Origin: Sipunculus nudus
Lineage: Eukaryota > Annelida > Sipuncula > Golfingiida > Sipunculidae
DNA length: 64,000 nucleotides
Direction of reading: 5' to 3'
NCBI GenBank assembly: GCA_026874595.1
Contig: CM049318.1
Coordinates: 15,796,241 to 15,860,240 of the forward strand
Shown here: positions 35,999-47,584 of the stretch, piece by piece
Layout of the letters: every line of letters begins with the position of its first letter
Numbering within the stretch: position 1 is the first letter of the stretch
Program-made: the position numbers and the translations under genes
Notes under the pieces: model-generated
The model's input: the letters and a program-made list of their open reading frames with translations, nothing else
The model's database searches: none
What the model was told of the DNA's origin: nothing

Positions 35999-38033
35999 TA
36001 GCTTACCCTACACGTTCATTATTTTGCACTCGAATAGCAGTTTTGTTTTATTCTAAAAACAACAATTAAATGAAGACTGAAATATTTTTATATTATTATA
36101 AAACACAACAACACATCCCTGACAGGTGAATACGTCGTTCCTCAGGCCAAATGAATAACATGCCTAAAGGTACTGTATGAGTTAATAAGCTATGAATAAT
36201 GCAAACGTTCTTGTTTATTTATCCTCTAGGATCAACTGAACATTTTACCAAACCTGCTCTACGAGTCTCAGAAAATGTAAAGACACAGAGGGCCTTTGGT
36301 CCTGATTCAGAGTAGAATACTGCTTTCTGATTTGATGAACAATCGTAGATTCCTACAGGTGGTGCTGCGATAGCCCCTTCAAAATATTATATGAGATATC
36401 TATATATCTATACATTTATCATTCCCGACTGTTCAAGACGTAAAACGTGGATAACTAAGGTGTGACCACAGAAGAATTTCGTGACAAAATTCCGGTGTGA
36501 CCACCGTCAATAATAATAAAAATTCTTGGTCATTAATCATCTCAAGGATTAATTTCGACTATTCCTTTGAATACATTTTTTATCAAATACATTTTTATCG
36601 TCTTTCCTGACATGACTGGAAATAACATTAACTTAGTGCTGCTGGTATGGAAGAACTGGATGTTAACCAAATTCAAGGAGAATCTGTCAAAATCTGTATT
36701 TTCATTCACACAGCTAACTTCATTAATTGCGAATAACATTAAACTATTTTTGATAGCCTGACAAAGGAATCCAGCTTCGAATAAAATGGGTTTGTGTAAT
36801 AAAAATCAAATTTATTGAGAGCAGCTGCAATATATAATGAGTTTAGCTGGCTTCTGAAATGTTTTTTATTTATATTGTTGCTTTTGCTGGCTTCAGCTAC
36901 GGTATATGGTACATTTAAACTGTTGCTCAAGCACGGTTATATCGCAGTCACCTGTGATTATCTAGAGATATTTTTTTCCTAATTCTTCTATTTTTGAAAG
37001 GAAAGAGTGTATTCTAAACTACATGGAAAATTTCTTGAATAATTTTATCTCTATAAATGTGATATTCTTAAAATATAAATATTATAAAACTTATAAATAA
37101 ATAATAAAAAATATTAGCAACATAGAAAGTTAAGTTGCATTCGTATATTTGTCTGCGTGCGTTGGACTCTTATCTTTTATCTAAACGTCTGAAGTTAGTT
37201 GCGACTAATAATGGCCTCGATCTGAAAAACAACCACCTGTGTAGGGCTTCCTGGTATAAATCGTGTGCCAGGCAATGGATTGCATTACGTAGTCAAGTAC
37301 TATTGAAAGTACATTCTGATCCCGTGTGGAGAGGTTGCATAAACTCATTGCTGCCATAGAAACTGTAAATGTTAATCTCTCTTACTAATTTATACCAATG
37401 CTTGAAAGCTAAGTAAATGTTTTTTTGGGTTTACACAATGGTATGGCTACCCAGAGATCAAACACGACACTTAAAAGCAGTTATATGGACAAAGGTACAT
37501 GTTAATTTTCTCAACTTCCTTGTCAACTTCCATGAAACGTGATTTGGAATTTTAAGGGATTTTTCTTACGAAAAGGGAACATGGCAATATGAAAATACGC
37601 GAGCTACTGTTAAGGTAGTCAATGCTGTTCTGCACCAGATTGGGAAATGATATCCTTAACTGTGAATTTTAAATTTCTAGAGGAAAAAAAAGCTCTACAA
37701 CAGTTTATATTGCCGTAACATTGACAATTTGAACTGAGCCGTCTTCTGATGAACTGAGCTGTATGTCGCATACCTTATGCTTAAGAATTACAATGGAATG
37801 ATAGCTGATCCATGTTATTTAGCTGATTACATGTCCATACCAGATACCACTTGCGTACGGATGCTGGATTTTGGTTAATTGAAACAGCTATATAACTATA
37901 GTAAATTTAAGTAAACCAGAGTACATGTATATAATGGATACTATAATACCAATCAATGCATGTCATATAATCAATTTATCTAAAGAGTATTTATGGAAGA
38001 TAGCTGTGGTCGTTCCTGAATTATAGCAACTCG

Positions 38034-38096
<63 letters not shown>

Positions 38097-38311
38097 CATA
38101 GGTGTGAATGACAGGCCCTAATGTGACTCGTATGTTACGGTATCTCATGTTGTTCAACCGCTTATGTTTGGTTTTGCACGCAACTGACCGTGTCGAGTTC
38201 TTGTCTTTAGAAAGACACACGTAAAGCGGATAGGGCCCACCCCAGTGTTGTTATTATAATTAGTGTCAAAGGTCACGTAATATAACCGAGAGCGGACGCG
38301 GGAAACTGTGT

Positions 38312-38372
38312 ATTTGGCCGTTTCCTGTTGTCACGCACGTCGATGTGATACTTATATCTTTATACCTTACAG
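38312..38372 (+). repeat. Left copy of a direct repeat around the Academ-like element
   Basis: The segment from TTGGCCGTTTCCTGTTG to 'tataccttacag' recurs at 44917-44985 with two or three substitutions and one 8-bp length difference. In this copy the homology stops exactly at CAG and the next bases are GTATGTGT, a good splice donor. It may be an exon end. Confidence 0.7.
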
Positions 38373-38691
38373 GTATGTGTTATTTATTTATGCCTAATTT
38401 GCTTATGTATGAGTAAAACTTCATATATCTCTGATACATGTTATTGGTGAAAATATAGACTTACCTCTGTCTGAACTACCTATATTCATTTAATATCTCT
38501 GTACGACGTTATGGTCATTCCTTATAGTATGTAAACGGTACGGACAATGTAGTAAATTGATACTGAATAACGATGTTGCGTCATATTCAGAACCAGAGAG
38601 ATCATTGTTTATTTTATATTTTCCTATGTATTTATGTTAAGAGTATGACTAGTCCGCATGTTATGGGTAAGATTTATAAATGACATTATAT

Positions 38692-38845
38692 TAGTCCAGC
38701 AGATATGTGAAAAAAATGTGCCTTTGGTGATACAAGCATGAAATTTGGCACACTGCTAGGGCAGTATCTTACAAAGATGTTTAGATATAGGGACATTCCA
38801 GATACTTTCCAGGGCCAAAATGGCAGCCATTTTACAAAATGGCCG
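38692..38845. repeat. Left terminal inverted repeat of the Academ-like element
   Basis: Pairs with the reverse complement of 44690-44847. The first 13 bases agree perfectly, and inner blocks stay aligned with small gaps as far as the 'aaaatggcagccattttacaaaatggcc' patch, which is itself partly self-complementary. Confidence 0.85.
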
Positions 38846-39300
38846 ATTTTGTGTTGTACGCGACTTAGGATACATATGAATACAACCATATTTACTTATT
38901 GAAGAAGCATACCAGTGGTTTTATTTAACTAAATATTTATTGTAGCAAACAAGAGACAGCAAATAAAGGTGACAAAATGTAAAGAAACCATTTACTTGGT
39001 TATTTTTGTATTTTTGGATGGTTCTCTTCAACAAACTCTTCAAAAAACTGCTATCAGGTACCATGCAATGACTGTTACTATTTAACACTCTTGAACTGAG
39101 AGGAAGTGCTCTTGTTTGAGCCTAACATCAACTTACATTATACAAAATTATAAAAATATACAAATATACAGAAACAGTCAAAATTGTACAGTGGAACCTC
39201 TAGATCCAGGTAACAAAATTATTATATGCATTGATGCAGGTGTCCATGTTAATATACATATATTTAGCATTTATGATCTCTCTTGTCCCAATACATGGTT

Positions 39301-42300
39301 CTACTCTCTCGTACACTCCCCACCACAGTGACATAGAGCTGTGCACTGGAGTGCAGCCTTGGCACACTTGCACTGTGCTCTGCATCCCTTTTTGCAGCCA
39401 CACCTTAGTAGTTGCCGACATGCATCAGTTGCCTCTGGGAGGATTGTCCAGTATATATCCCAGCCATTATCGGTGTGAACCCACCCCCAGTCACTGGGCG
39501 ATGGGAGCTCTGGTGTGGATACCATCATCTGGCCCCAACAGTAGCCGGCTTGGTAAGCAGCTCTCTTGATGTGCTGTTTCAGGGCTTCTCGAGTTGGTGG
39601 GAGAGCATCTATTGATCTGCCATTCTGAGTGAACAGGTGCTTGCGACACTCATTGACATGTTCCTGACTACTGTTGCGATCATAGAGCAAAACAACAAAA
39701 CGCTCCAGTGCATCCATGTGGTCATCTATGGCTGAAGAAGTTGGCGAGGCAGCCAAGGCACAGAATGTTGCAGTGATATCAGTGACCTCATCACAGGCTT
39801 TCCAAGTTTCCCATGCTTTTTTCTTCCCCCTGCCTCCGAAGCTTGAAACGGTGTCACATCCAGTCAGGCCATGGAAGAATGGCAACCCTCGACACTTGTT
39901 AGGTCCCAGTGCTACAGCCATCTCGTGAGCGGCCAAGAACCTGAAGTTCTTTCCTGTGCCAAAGGCAACCCAGAGCTCATCTATGTCCAGACGTCCAGCT
40001 GCTGTCACTGCAAGAACCACGACATCAGTGTCTACTGTGCGGATCGACACTTTGCTGTATCCCTGCTTCACAGCGTCTTCAACATGAAGTAGCATTCTTG
40101 TATCAGCCTCCTCATGGCTACAAGGGGCAAGACCAGCAACATCGCGGGCCTGTGTACAAACCACATCTTTGTGGTGGGTGCTGATGACTTGTTTGTCTGT
40201 GTCTGTTGTTGCTATCCTGGTGGCTAGGAAGTCAAACAGCTCAATCTTGTTCTCATCTGTGCGAAGAAAGGTCTGCCAGTTTCCAGGAATGGAACTCGAT
40301 GGCTCAACTCGTCTTTTGATGCCTTTGCCTCGCTTCTTCCTCGTGCCTGCCTTCAAACTCTCTTTGAGGTATTCATCCCAGGCAATATCCACCCGGCTGG
40401 TATGCTGCAGCTGATATGTGATGTATGGCAAGAATACTTGTGATGCATAGTCGTTGAAGGTCTTTGCTGGGCCCGGTGGCAGCATATTGATGATCGCTGC
40501 ACCATCAAGTATGATGACTTCAACTGCTGGACCAGCGGCAGCAGCAGCGGTAGCAGCATTCTCCTGTGGACGGACCAGATCTTCTAAGCAGCCAACCAGA
40601 TCAGATTTTGTTCCAAGTCTCATCTTGCCCATGTGTGACAGTGCAGGGGGCCATGCTTGGTTCTCGTGTGCGAAGAACTCGTCGAGATCTCCATCACGTA
40701 TTTGGGACGCAATGAACAACCTAGAGAACAGGGAGCAGTCGTTCTTCAGAGATGACACCTGCAGCTGTGTTTTTGACTTATCTCTCACCGGAGGCCGGCT
40801 GAAAAGAGGGAGGTTGTTTCTCTTGATTGGGTCAGTGATTGGCTTTTTCTGGTTAACAAGTCTCTCATGGACATAGGAGTCATGCTGTTCTTGTCCCAGC
40901 TTCTAGATATTGCGTACAGTGTTGATAACTGCTGGGTCTGCCAGGTCTCTGCTGTCTAGCACCAGGAGATCCTTGCTGTCATCACAAAATGGGTTGCCAA
41001 TCTCCCCTATGACTTGAGTGAGTGAACGCACATCTCTAGCAAAGGCTACCTGTGTGTGCTTGGTCTGCTCGTGGTGTTTGTGATCAGCCTTCTTGGTCTC
41101 TGATGTGGCCTAGAACTCAGCGATCACTCTGGCCATCTCTGGACCAGACACCATCCAGCGCCTAAATGCAGCGGGATTCTCTGTCCGGCCCACAGCTCCT
41201 CCGTCACCCTTAACTAATGCGTTATTCTGCTCGTGGGCTTGGTCGATGGCCATTGCAGAGAACGCATGAGTGGTCTTCTTTACTGTCAAGAAACTGTGTG
41301 TATACACTTGGATGTTTGGTCGCAAGTGTCACCATGTCGCACAGGTGAACTGGTATCCACCTGGCGTAGTTGGTATGACCCAATGCGAAGAACCAGGGGA
41401 CAATCTTGCCCAGGGCATCAATGTATAGCAGGAAGTTCCCTTCACGGACCGATCTGACGTAGATTAGGACAGTCAGTTCCAGCTGTAGAATGATCCACCA
41501 GAAGTTGAACTGTGGACTAGCCTGCACACGTTCAGTACACCAGTCTTCTAGACCCTGTCCCTCATTTGCTCCTTGGCTAAAGGCCTCCTGTAGCAGAAGA
41601 TAGAGGCTACTGGCTGTGACCTGGTGAGCTCGCCGAGTGCGTGTAACATGGGCAGCCTTCAGGAAGGAATCAGCAGTACCAGCTGTAGTAACTCCTGCCT
41701 GCACCAGAGCTCCAGTCCAACCACTGCTATTTAGAAGATCACCCAGAGTTTTTAGTGCAGCAATCTAGATGTGGAGTCCACCAAATAGGATGACAAAGTT
41801 ATCTTCTCCATGTGTTTCCGGCCATCTCCACTGGATCTGTTTGGCAAGTGCGTACAGTGGCTGATCGACAGTGAGGACGGGGATCTGACCAGGGTTCAGA
41901 TTCTCAACTGCTGTCTTGATGACGTCCATGGAGTGACGAATCATAGCCACGGACTTGGCCTGGTCATAGAAGAGAGGCAGCAATGAAGTGAGGGTCACGC
42001 TACACTCCGGTTCCTCTGGAATGGACTGCTTGCTGGCATGATATGCAGCCCATGACACAGTCTCGTCTCCCTGTAGTGGTGTGTCTGATGCCACAGTAAC
42101 AGCCATCTGCTCTAGCCACCTGTCAAAATGACAAGAAATCATCAACACAACTAACAAGAGACAGGAACTCAGCACCACAGAGACTAAACAAGAGATTGGG
42201 GTATATGTGAATACGGATTATGTAAAACGTTCAGATAAAAAAATTTATGTGGCGTGCCTGTATTCCACCTGCATTGCTTGGGGGATCAGCTTGCAGTCAT

Positions 42301-44011
42301 TTCTGTTGGGACCAGCCAGCTTGGGCATTGGTGGTTCACGTTTGCCAAGAAACACTGGAGGTACAGTGGTGTATGACTCTGGCAGGTGTGCAGTGGCTGC
42401 TGTTGTAGTAACATCATCTGAGACGGTTACTCGTGGCCGTTGAATTCCACGCACTTCACTACTCGGGTGCTGGAAGAGCGAGATGCCAGTGCCGTGGAAC
42501 GAGTCTTGAGCACTAGTCGAGCTAGGATTGTGGTCAATGTTATCCACTGCGGCAGTAGTGAATAGACCACTCTTGAGTTCAGGTGGGCAAACTGCACCCT
42601 CCTGCTGGAAGAAACTGCAGATATTGTTTCCCAAGTCCGTGGAGATGCTTAGCACCCTATCATAGGAGACGGAGAGACCCAAGTGGAACAGAGTGTCAAC
42701 CAGGTCTCGTTTGCGAGTCTTTGTGTGCATCAGAATTCCCAGGTACACCGGCAAGGGGGTCTCCCGATTGTGGCCGTGCGTGATAGACTCAGTACTCGTA
42801 CTCTGTCGGCGGCGTGCGTAGCTGTTGAACATGAAGAGCTGTTAGATTGTAAGAGTCGGTGTTGATGCAGATGAGTGGCCTGATTGCTCTTGGATCGTGG
42901 GGCCATTCAGGATCATAGCAACTAGTGCCAGGAGAGAATTCGGCACGGATTGTTCTTGACAGAGGGCGTCAAATGATCCACTGAAAGCTGTCTTTATCTT
43001 CAACGTATCTCTTCGGACTATGTTCGCGGCTCTAGCAAGATGAACACCATCACTATCAGCATCGTGTTCACAGGCCTTGTGAAGGGCTGACCCGATGTCC
43101 TCGTTGAAAGCAAGCAGAACATCTCGGCCAGGTTTGTGCTCCTCCATGTCCGGAAAATATGCCATGATCCGGTACTTGAGTTTGGTCGAGTGGACATGTC
43201 CAGGCAAGACTGTTCCAAGCTGTTTCAGCCGGTTGCTGTACAAACTCGTTAGATCTGCCAGCTTGAATACTAATGCCACATGAGAGTCTATGCGGGCATC
43301 ATCGATGTAGGACACCAGTTCTCCGAGAGCTATGCCATGATTGATATCATCCTGGTCATCCAAAGTTCTCTTAGTGTCCCTTACTTTGTTATAGAGGGAA
43401 ACCAGACATTTCACATGGTACAGGGCATCTTGCGCCATCATATCGCCAGCACTCAGTTTAGCAATAAGTGACTTGTCTTCTAGTTTCAGAGCACATTTCC
43501 TGACCCGTCTGTCCAAGTCGAAGGTAGAAGCTTTGCGCAGAGACTCGTTACCTGCTGGTTTGTCACAAAAGAAACACGTTTCGAGCAGTGTCTCTGAGCG
43601 GTCCACACTCTGACGGGTAAACTTTGGTGTCACACCTGCGGTATCGCAACTGGTTGTTTTCCTCTTCTCTGCCGGAGTCAACTGAGTTTTGTTGTATTGT
43701 AATCTGCACGAATCATGCCACTTAGCCCTGTGGTGCTGTAAGGTGGACTCAATACCCTCACCATCGTCCAAGCGGGACATGTTGAGAGATTTTGGGAGGC
43801 AGTCGATCTCACTGAACCTGAGAAGGTTGTCTGCAAGAGTCTGGTATCCAGATCCTCCTGTGCTTCGCTTGGAGTCAGCTGGACAATGAAGAGGTTCAGT
43901 GGTGTCCATCTGACACAACACATATAGGTTCCAATCTGTCTGGTTACTTGATGTAACAGTGGTACTTGGCCCTGCCTGCCGGGGGTCTAATAGTTTGAAA
44001 TTCTTGGCCAT
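39301..44011 (-). pseudogene. Academ-like transposase with FEN1/XPG-like nuclease domain; broken copy
   Basis: Start taken at 44011, 'GAGAAAATGGCC', a strong initiation context; the open frame before it has no ATG. Exon 1 is 44011-42258 and exon 2 is 42119-39301, about 1,520 codons. Order: two Cys/His modules (C33..C43..H99-x2-C102; CFFC at 146-149 with YHVKC at 198-202); a middle region with conserved-looking acidic sites ('AAVDNIDHN', 'LTVDQPLY', 'DQAHEQ') that could hold the DDE-type catalytic triad; then, in the last 495 codons, a nuclease-like set at D95, 'HEEADTRM' (225-232), 'TVDTDVVVLA' (251-260) and 'GCDTVSSFGGRGKKKAW' (310-326); finally a tail with nine Cys (463-492). Breaks: TAA at 42844-42842, TAG at 41767-41765, 41112-41110 and 40905-40903, and one extra base near 41310-41326. 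The protein family is abundant in marine invertebrates and fish. Confidence 0.85.
42120..42257 (-). other. Probable 138-bp GC-AG intron in the transposase gene
   Basis: On the minus strand the coding sequence ends at TACAG (42262-42258), the next bases are GCACGCC, and an acceptor 'tcattttgacag' ends at 42120. Removing 42257-42120 joins TAC-AG to G-TGG and keeps the frame. Without removal the frame meets a stop 9 bases into the segment. The length is a multiple of three. The donor is GC, not GT; it is either a true minor-class GC-AG intron or a GT donor mutated in this dead copy. Confidence 0.7.
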
Positions 44012-44113
44012 TTTCTCGAACCAACACAAATTAGTCACTTTAAAATTTGGGAGAACCACCACCACCAAGTAGGGGATTAGTCTATGGCTAGCTACACTAC
44101 AGTGGAGTTATCA

Positions 44114-44117
44114 CCTG
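44114..44117 (-). promoter_or_regulatory. Possible splice acceptor in the 5' UTR of the transposase gene
   Basis: On the minus strand 'cttttctgttttcag' ends at 44115, about 100 bp upstream of the chosen ATG. It suggests an upstream non-coding exon between here and the right TIR. Confidence 0.4.
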
Positions 44118-44689
44118 AAAACAGAAAAGAAGAGTTAAAATATTGAACCCCAGCCCAGAGGAGATGCATAATTATATACACAATAGAGATTTGGGTGACT
44201 GGCACTCGATGTCACCAATAGGCCACCATACATTATTTTCTTTGCGCTGTTCAGGACCATATTAAACCCAAATCAAGGAACACACTAAAGTAGTTTCAAC
44301 ATTTATATTATGTGATTATAAAAAAATAATACATTGAGTACATCAATATCGATTTCGCAAATGTGTGCATTTAGTTGCGACATTCCTAGCTACTGGTATG
44401 TAATTATTCATTATTTTTTATCCATTTATATTTACAGGAATAATATTCTGGTGTCATTCAGAATTTCAGATGCATAATTATGTTTCAGAGCTCCTATTAC
44501 GGCCATGCATTATTGCGATGGTAAACTGTTATCTATGCCCCTCATAGGCCACCGTAGATGCATATTTTTAGTCAAGTATGAAATGCATAATAAAGCATGT
44601 GCATACTAGTTGATTATAATCATATTATACTCAATACATTGTGTTTTGCACCAAGCACATATGACTTTGCCGACCTTGTGGGCAGAGTT

Positions 44690-44847
44690 TAGTTATTCGT
44701 GGCAGCCATTTTGACCCCAGGGGTAATCTGGAATGTACCTATATCCAAAATATTTCCTAAGGGTATGCTTTAACTGTGTACCAAATTTCATGCTTGTATC
44801 ATCAAAGGCACAAAACTACCAGAATATTTCACAGATCTGCTGGACTA
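44690..44847. repeat. Right terminal inverted repeat of the Academ-like element
   Basis: Reverse complement begins TAGTCCAGCAGAT and aligns with 38692-38845. TAT follows at 44848-44850. Confidence 0.85.
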
Positions 44848-44916
44848 TATTGCATGAATTTTTATTATAGACCCAACCGTTATATGTACCATTTATTGTA
44901 ATTTATCATGTCTATG

Positions 44917-44985
44917 CATTTGGCCGTTTCCTGTTGCCACGCACGTCCATGTGATACTTATATTGCACATCTTTATACGTTACAG
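44917..44985 (+). repeat. Right copy of the direct repeat around the Academ-like element
   Basis: Matches 38312-38372. Here 'gttacag' is followed by 'aataaatcacattggtc' and not by the donor-like GTATGTGT of the left copy. The two copies diverge exactly at this CAG. A (CA)n(TA)n microsatellite (45091-45131) lies about 105 bp further right. Confidence 0.7.
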
Positions 44986-45088
44986 AATAAATCACATTGG
45001 TCAACCACTCTGGTGTTCCATGTTCTGCCGCCCAAACCCTTCAGTCCAGCTGGTGCCACCATTGTTCTGGCGATCGTGCGCACCCCGT

Positions 45089-45131
<43 letters not shown>

Positions 45132-45208
45132 CCCCTTTACTTACACATCGACAATAGACTTGCACGCCTATACAATCACGCGTGTTATTTTTATCCCATC
45201 AACAAATT

Positions 45209-46002
45209 AGGAGCCAAAGTTAGTGTGGATCAGTTTCTACAGATAAGTAAATAAATATAAATATCGTGAATGTCATTTCGTAAAGTTGCTGTATTTAATG
45301 AATATGAACTGAGTATTATAACAGAGTATGAGCTTTAAAATGATAAATGTTGGTGATTACGAAATTTGGCGTGTCCAGTTGTCTGAATTCAAAATATAAT
45401 GTTACGCCTCAGGGACATGAATACACTTTAGATAAAATATTTTTTTATCCATCTTGTTGAATTCGCCACCAATGTTTGGTTTTTATTCTAAATTTGACAG
45501 TTTTGGTTCATCGTTGTGAACTATTTTAATATAAGTGTAACCCGAAATAGGCATATGGCAGTACATATTATTTCCCCCAAGTTGAGTGACTAACGACATG
45601 ATAAATGTCGTCAGGTGTGACCTACGTACATCCCGTCTTATATTGTGTTGTAAATTTTTATCGAAGACTACCATTTAATTGTCGTAAAATCTTATTGTGG
45701 ATGGTTATGCTAGAGACAGGCTATAGGCATTCTCGAGGTTCGAACTTTACCAAAGTCTAGGAATACTAATTATTGTGTCTTGTGTCTTCTTCTTCATTGG
45801 ATGTCTCAGTATCACTCAATCTTTATTTGCTGTCGTTTTCATACCATAGAGATCCACTGGAACAAGAAACAAACTACTTTACAAATTTTGTGTTTGCCAC
45901 ATGAACACTTTCAATGTTTCAATATTCAATTGGAAATTCAGTATTACATGAGAGTGAAAACTCATCAAAATGATGAAACAAAGAGTAAGTACTTGTTTGG
46001 GC

Positions 46003-46077
<75 letters not shown>

Positions 46078-47040
46078 ATACTGTATTTTACGTAATAAGC
46101 GCCCCTTCCGTTATAAGCGCCCCTTAGAAACACACGGTTTTCGGAGATTACATTAAGAAATATGAGTGATGAGCCATCCTGACCTCACTATTCTTCATAG
46201 CCAGTATAAGACGCCACGTAATGCTTTCATTTCTCCACACCAAGCTTAAACGTTCTCGTCAGGCTTTTTACATATATTGTTATTATTATTGTTATTATTA
46301 TTTTATATATATTGTTTTTTTAGACTTTTGAGATAATAGTCAAGAAAGACAACAGCGATATTCAAGGATAATTGTTTAGATAATTTGCGTATATGACTGA
46401 AATTTTTATGCCATCTACATTAGGAGCCTTAGTTAGTGTGGGTCAGTTGTTCCAGATAAGTAAATAAATATAAATATCGTGGATGTCAATTCGTAAAGTT
46501 GCTGGATTTAATGAATATGGACTGAGCATTTATAACAAAGTATGAGCTTTAAAATGATATATTTTGTTTATTACAAAATCGGACGTTTCCAGTTGTATGA
46601 ATTCAAAATATATTGTTCCGCACCAAATGTCTCAGGAACATGTATAAACTTTAGAAAAAAAATATTTTTTTTATCCACCTTGTTGAATTCGCCACCAATG
46701 TTGGGTTTTTATTCTAAATTTTACAGTTTTGGTTCATTGTTATCTACTCTACTCTGCGAAAGGCATGTGGCTATGTTTTTTTTTTCCAGCATGACTGACT
46801 AGCAACATAATACTCTCCTCAGATGCGACCTCAGAATACTGCTATAAAAGTGTCATAAATTTTTATGGAAGTCTACCATAAAATTGTGGTAAAATCTGTT
46901 CGTAGTTGGTCATGCTCAACACAGGTGTAGCGGCCTAAGAATACTGCTATAAAAGTGTCATAAATTTTTATGGAAGTCTACCATAAAATTGTGGTAAAAT
47001 CTGTTTGTAGTTGGTCATGCTCAACACAGGTGTAGCGGCA
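45209..47040 (+). repeat. Diverged direct duplication (about 45209-45720 and 46421-46930) plus a 105-bp tandem pair
   Basis: 'aggagccaaagttagtgtgg' onward at 45209 recurs at 46421, and the correspondence continues through 'gttgaattcgccaccaatg' to 'catgctcaacacagg', an offset of about 1.21 kb with many substitutions. The end of the second copy is itself doubled: 'agaatactgctataaaagtg' starts at 46833 and 46938, 105 bp apart, almost identical. Between the copies lies a (TA)n run (46009-46070) and two 'ataagcgcccc' boxes at about 46099-46126. No gene. Confidence 0.8.
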
Positions 47041-47584
47041 GCCTGCCACCCAAACGAAGATTTTTTATCAACTAAAGACGTTGAGATTGCAGTACAAGCT
47101 ATTGAGTTCGAGTCAATTTTAGTTTAAGTGGACATGCACGCTATTTTTAACAGTACTTTTTCATTTTTATCTGCTTGTCGAACCTTTTCCGGATGTAAGA
47201 CAAAATATGACGTTACATCTGTAGGGGGGAAATAACGTTAATAACGAGGCCGCCCGTCATAACGGCTTTACAGCGGAGACTGCAGTAGCCGAAACTGCTT
47301 TTAAGTTCAGTTGTCGCCTTCAGGGTAACCACCGCAGATTGTGTGTAGCAACATTTTTTTCTTCATTATTTAGTAAATCAAACACGAACATATAATCCTC
47401 TGATGTCAAATACTACCACACAGCTAGAAATTCCTGAATGTCATGCTGTTATAGATGCACAGGGTGAAGGTTAACTTTAGGTGGAGATTTACCAATGGTT
47501 TGTAACGCATGCTTACTAATTTTAATGTGTCTGCACACGATCGGGCCAGACTTCAGGGATGATGGGATGTCCCTGTGCCTTTTA

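Larger units (their letters stand above)
35291..38691. other. 3.4 kb without a supported gene; microsatellites
   Basis: Contains (AG)n at 35780-35809, an (AAT)n-(ATT)n inverted pair at 35927-35998, and (TA)n(GT)n at 38036-38096. A possible exon-like segment lies at 38312-38372, described separately. The frames at 36542-36739 and 36567-36761 oppose one another and show no domain. 37135-37359 plus is an isolated 74-codon frame of unknown meaning. Confidence 0.4.
38692..44847 (-). mobile_element. Academ-like DNA transposon, 6.16 kb, near complete but decayed
   Basis: Both ends begin TAGTCCAGCAGAT reading inward (38692 onward on plus; 44847 downward on minus). The terminal inverted repeats continue about 145-155 bp with roughly four in five bases matching, for example 'gatacaagcatgaaatttgg', 'acattccagat' and 'caaaatggc'. 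The trinucleotide TAT lies directly outside each end (38689-38691, 44848-44850), a plausible 3-bp target-site duplication. The single minus-strand gene inside carries an XPG/FEN-like nuclease domain. A transposase fused to an XPG-type nuclease, together with 3-4-bp target duplications, is what I recall for the Academ superfamily. The assignment is by this combination, not by database search. The gene has four stops and a frameshift, so this copy cannot make an intact protein. Confidence 0.8.

Noticed and set aside
37135-37359. 74-codon plus frame with basic and Trp residues
   Set aside because: No recognised family, no splice or promoter context; chance cannot be excluded.
41222-42832. Three separate minus-strand genes (41222-41704, 41765-42178, 42245-42832)
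   Set aside because: They are collinear pieces of one transposase frame separated by an in-frame stop, an intron and a frameshift.
45957-46127. Long open frame through (TA)n encoding 'YIYIYIYI'
   Set aside because: Microsatellite read-through.
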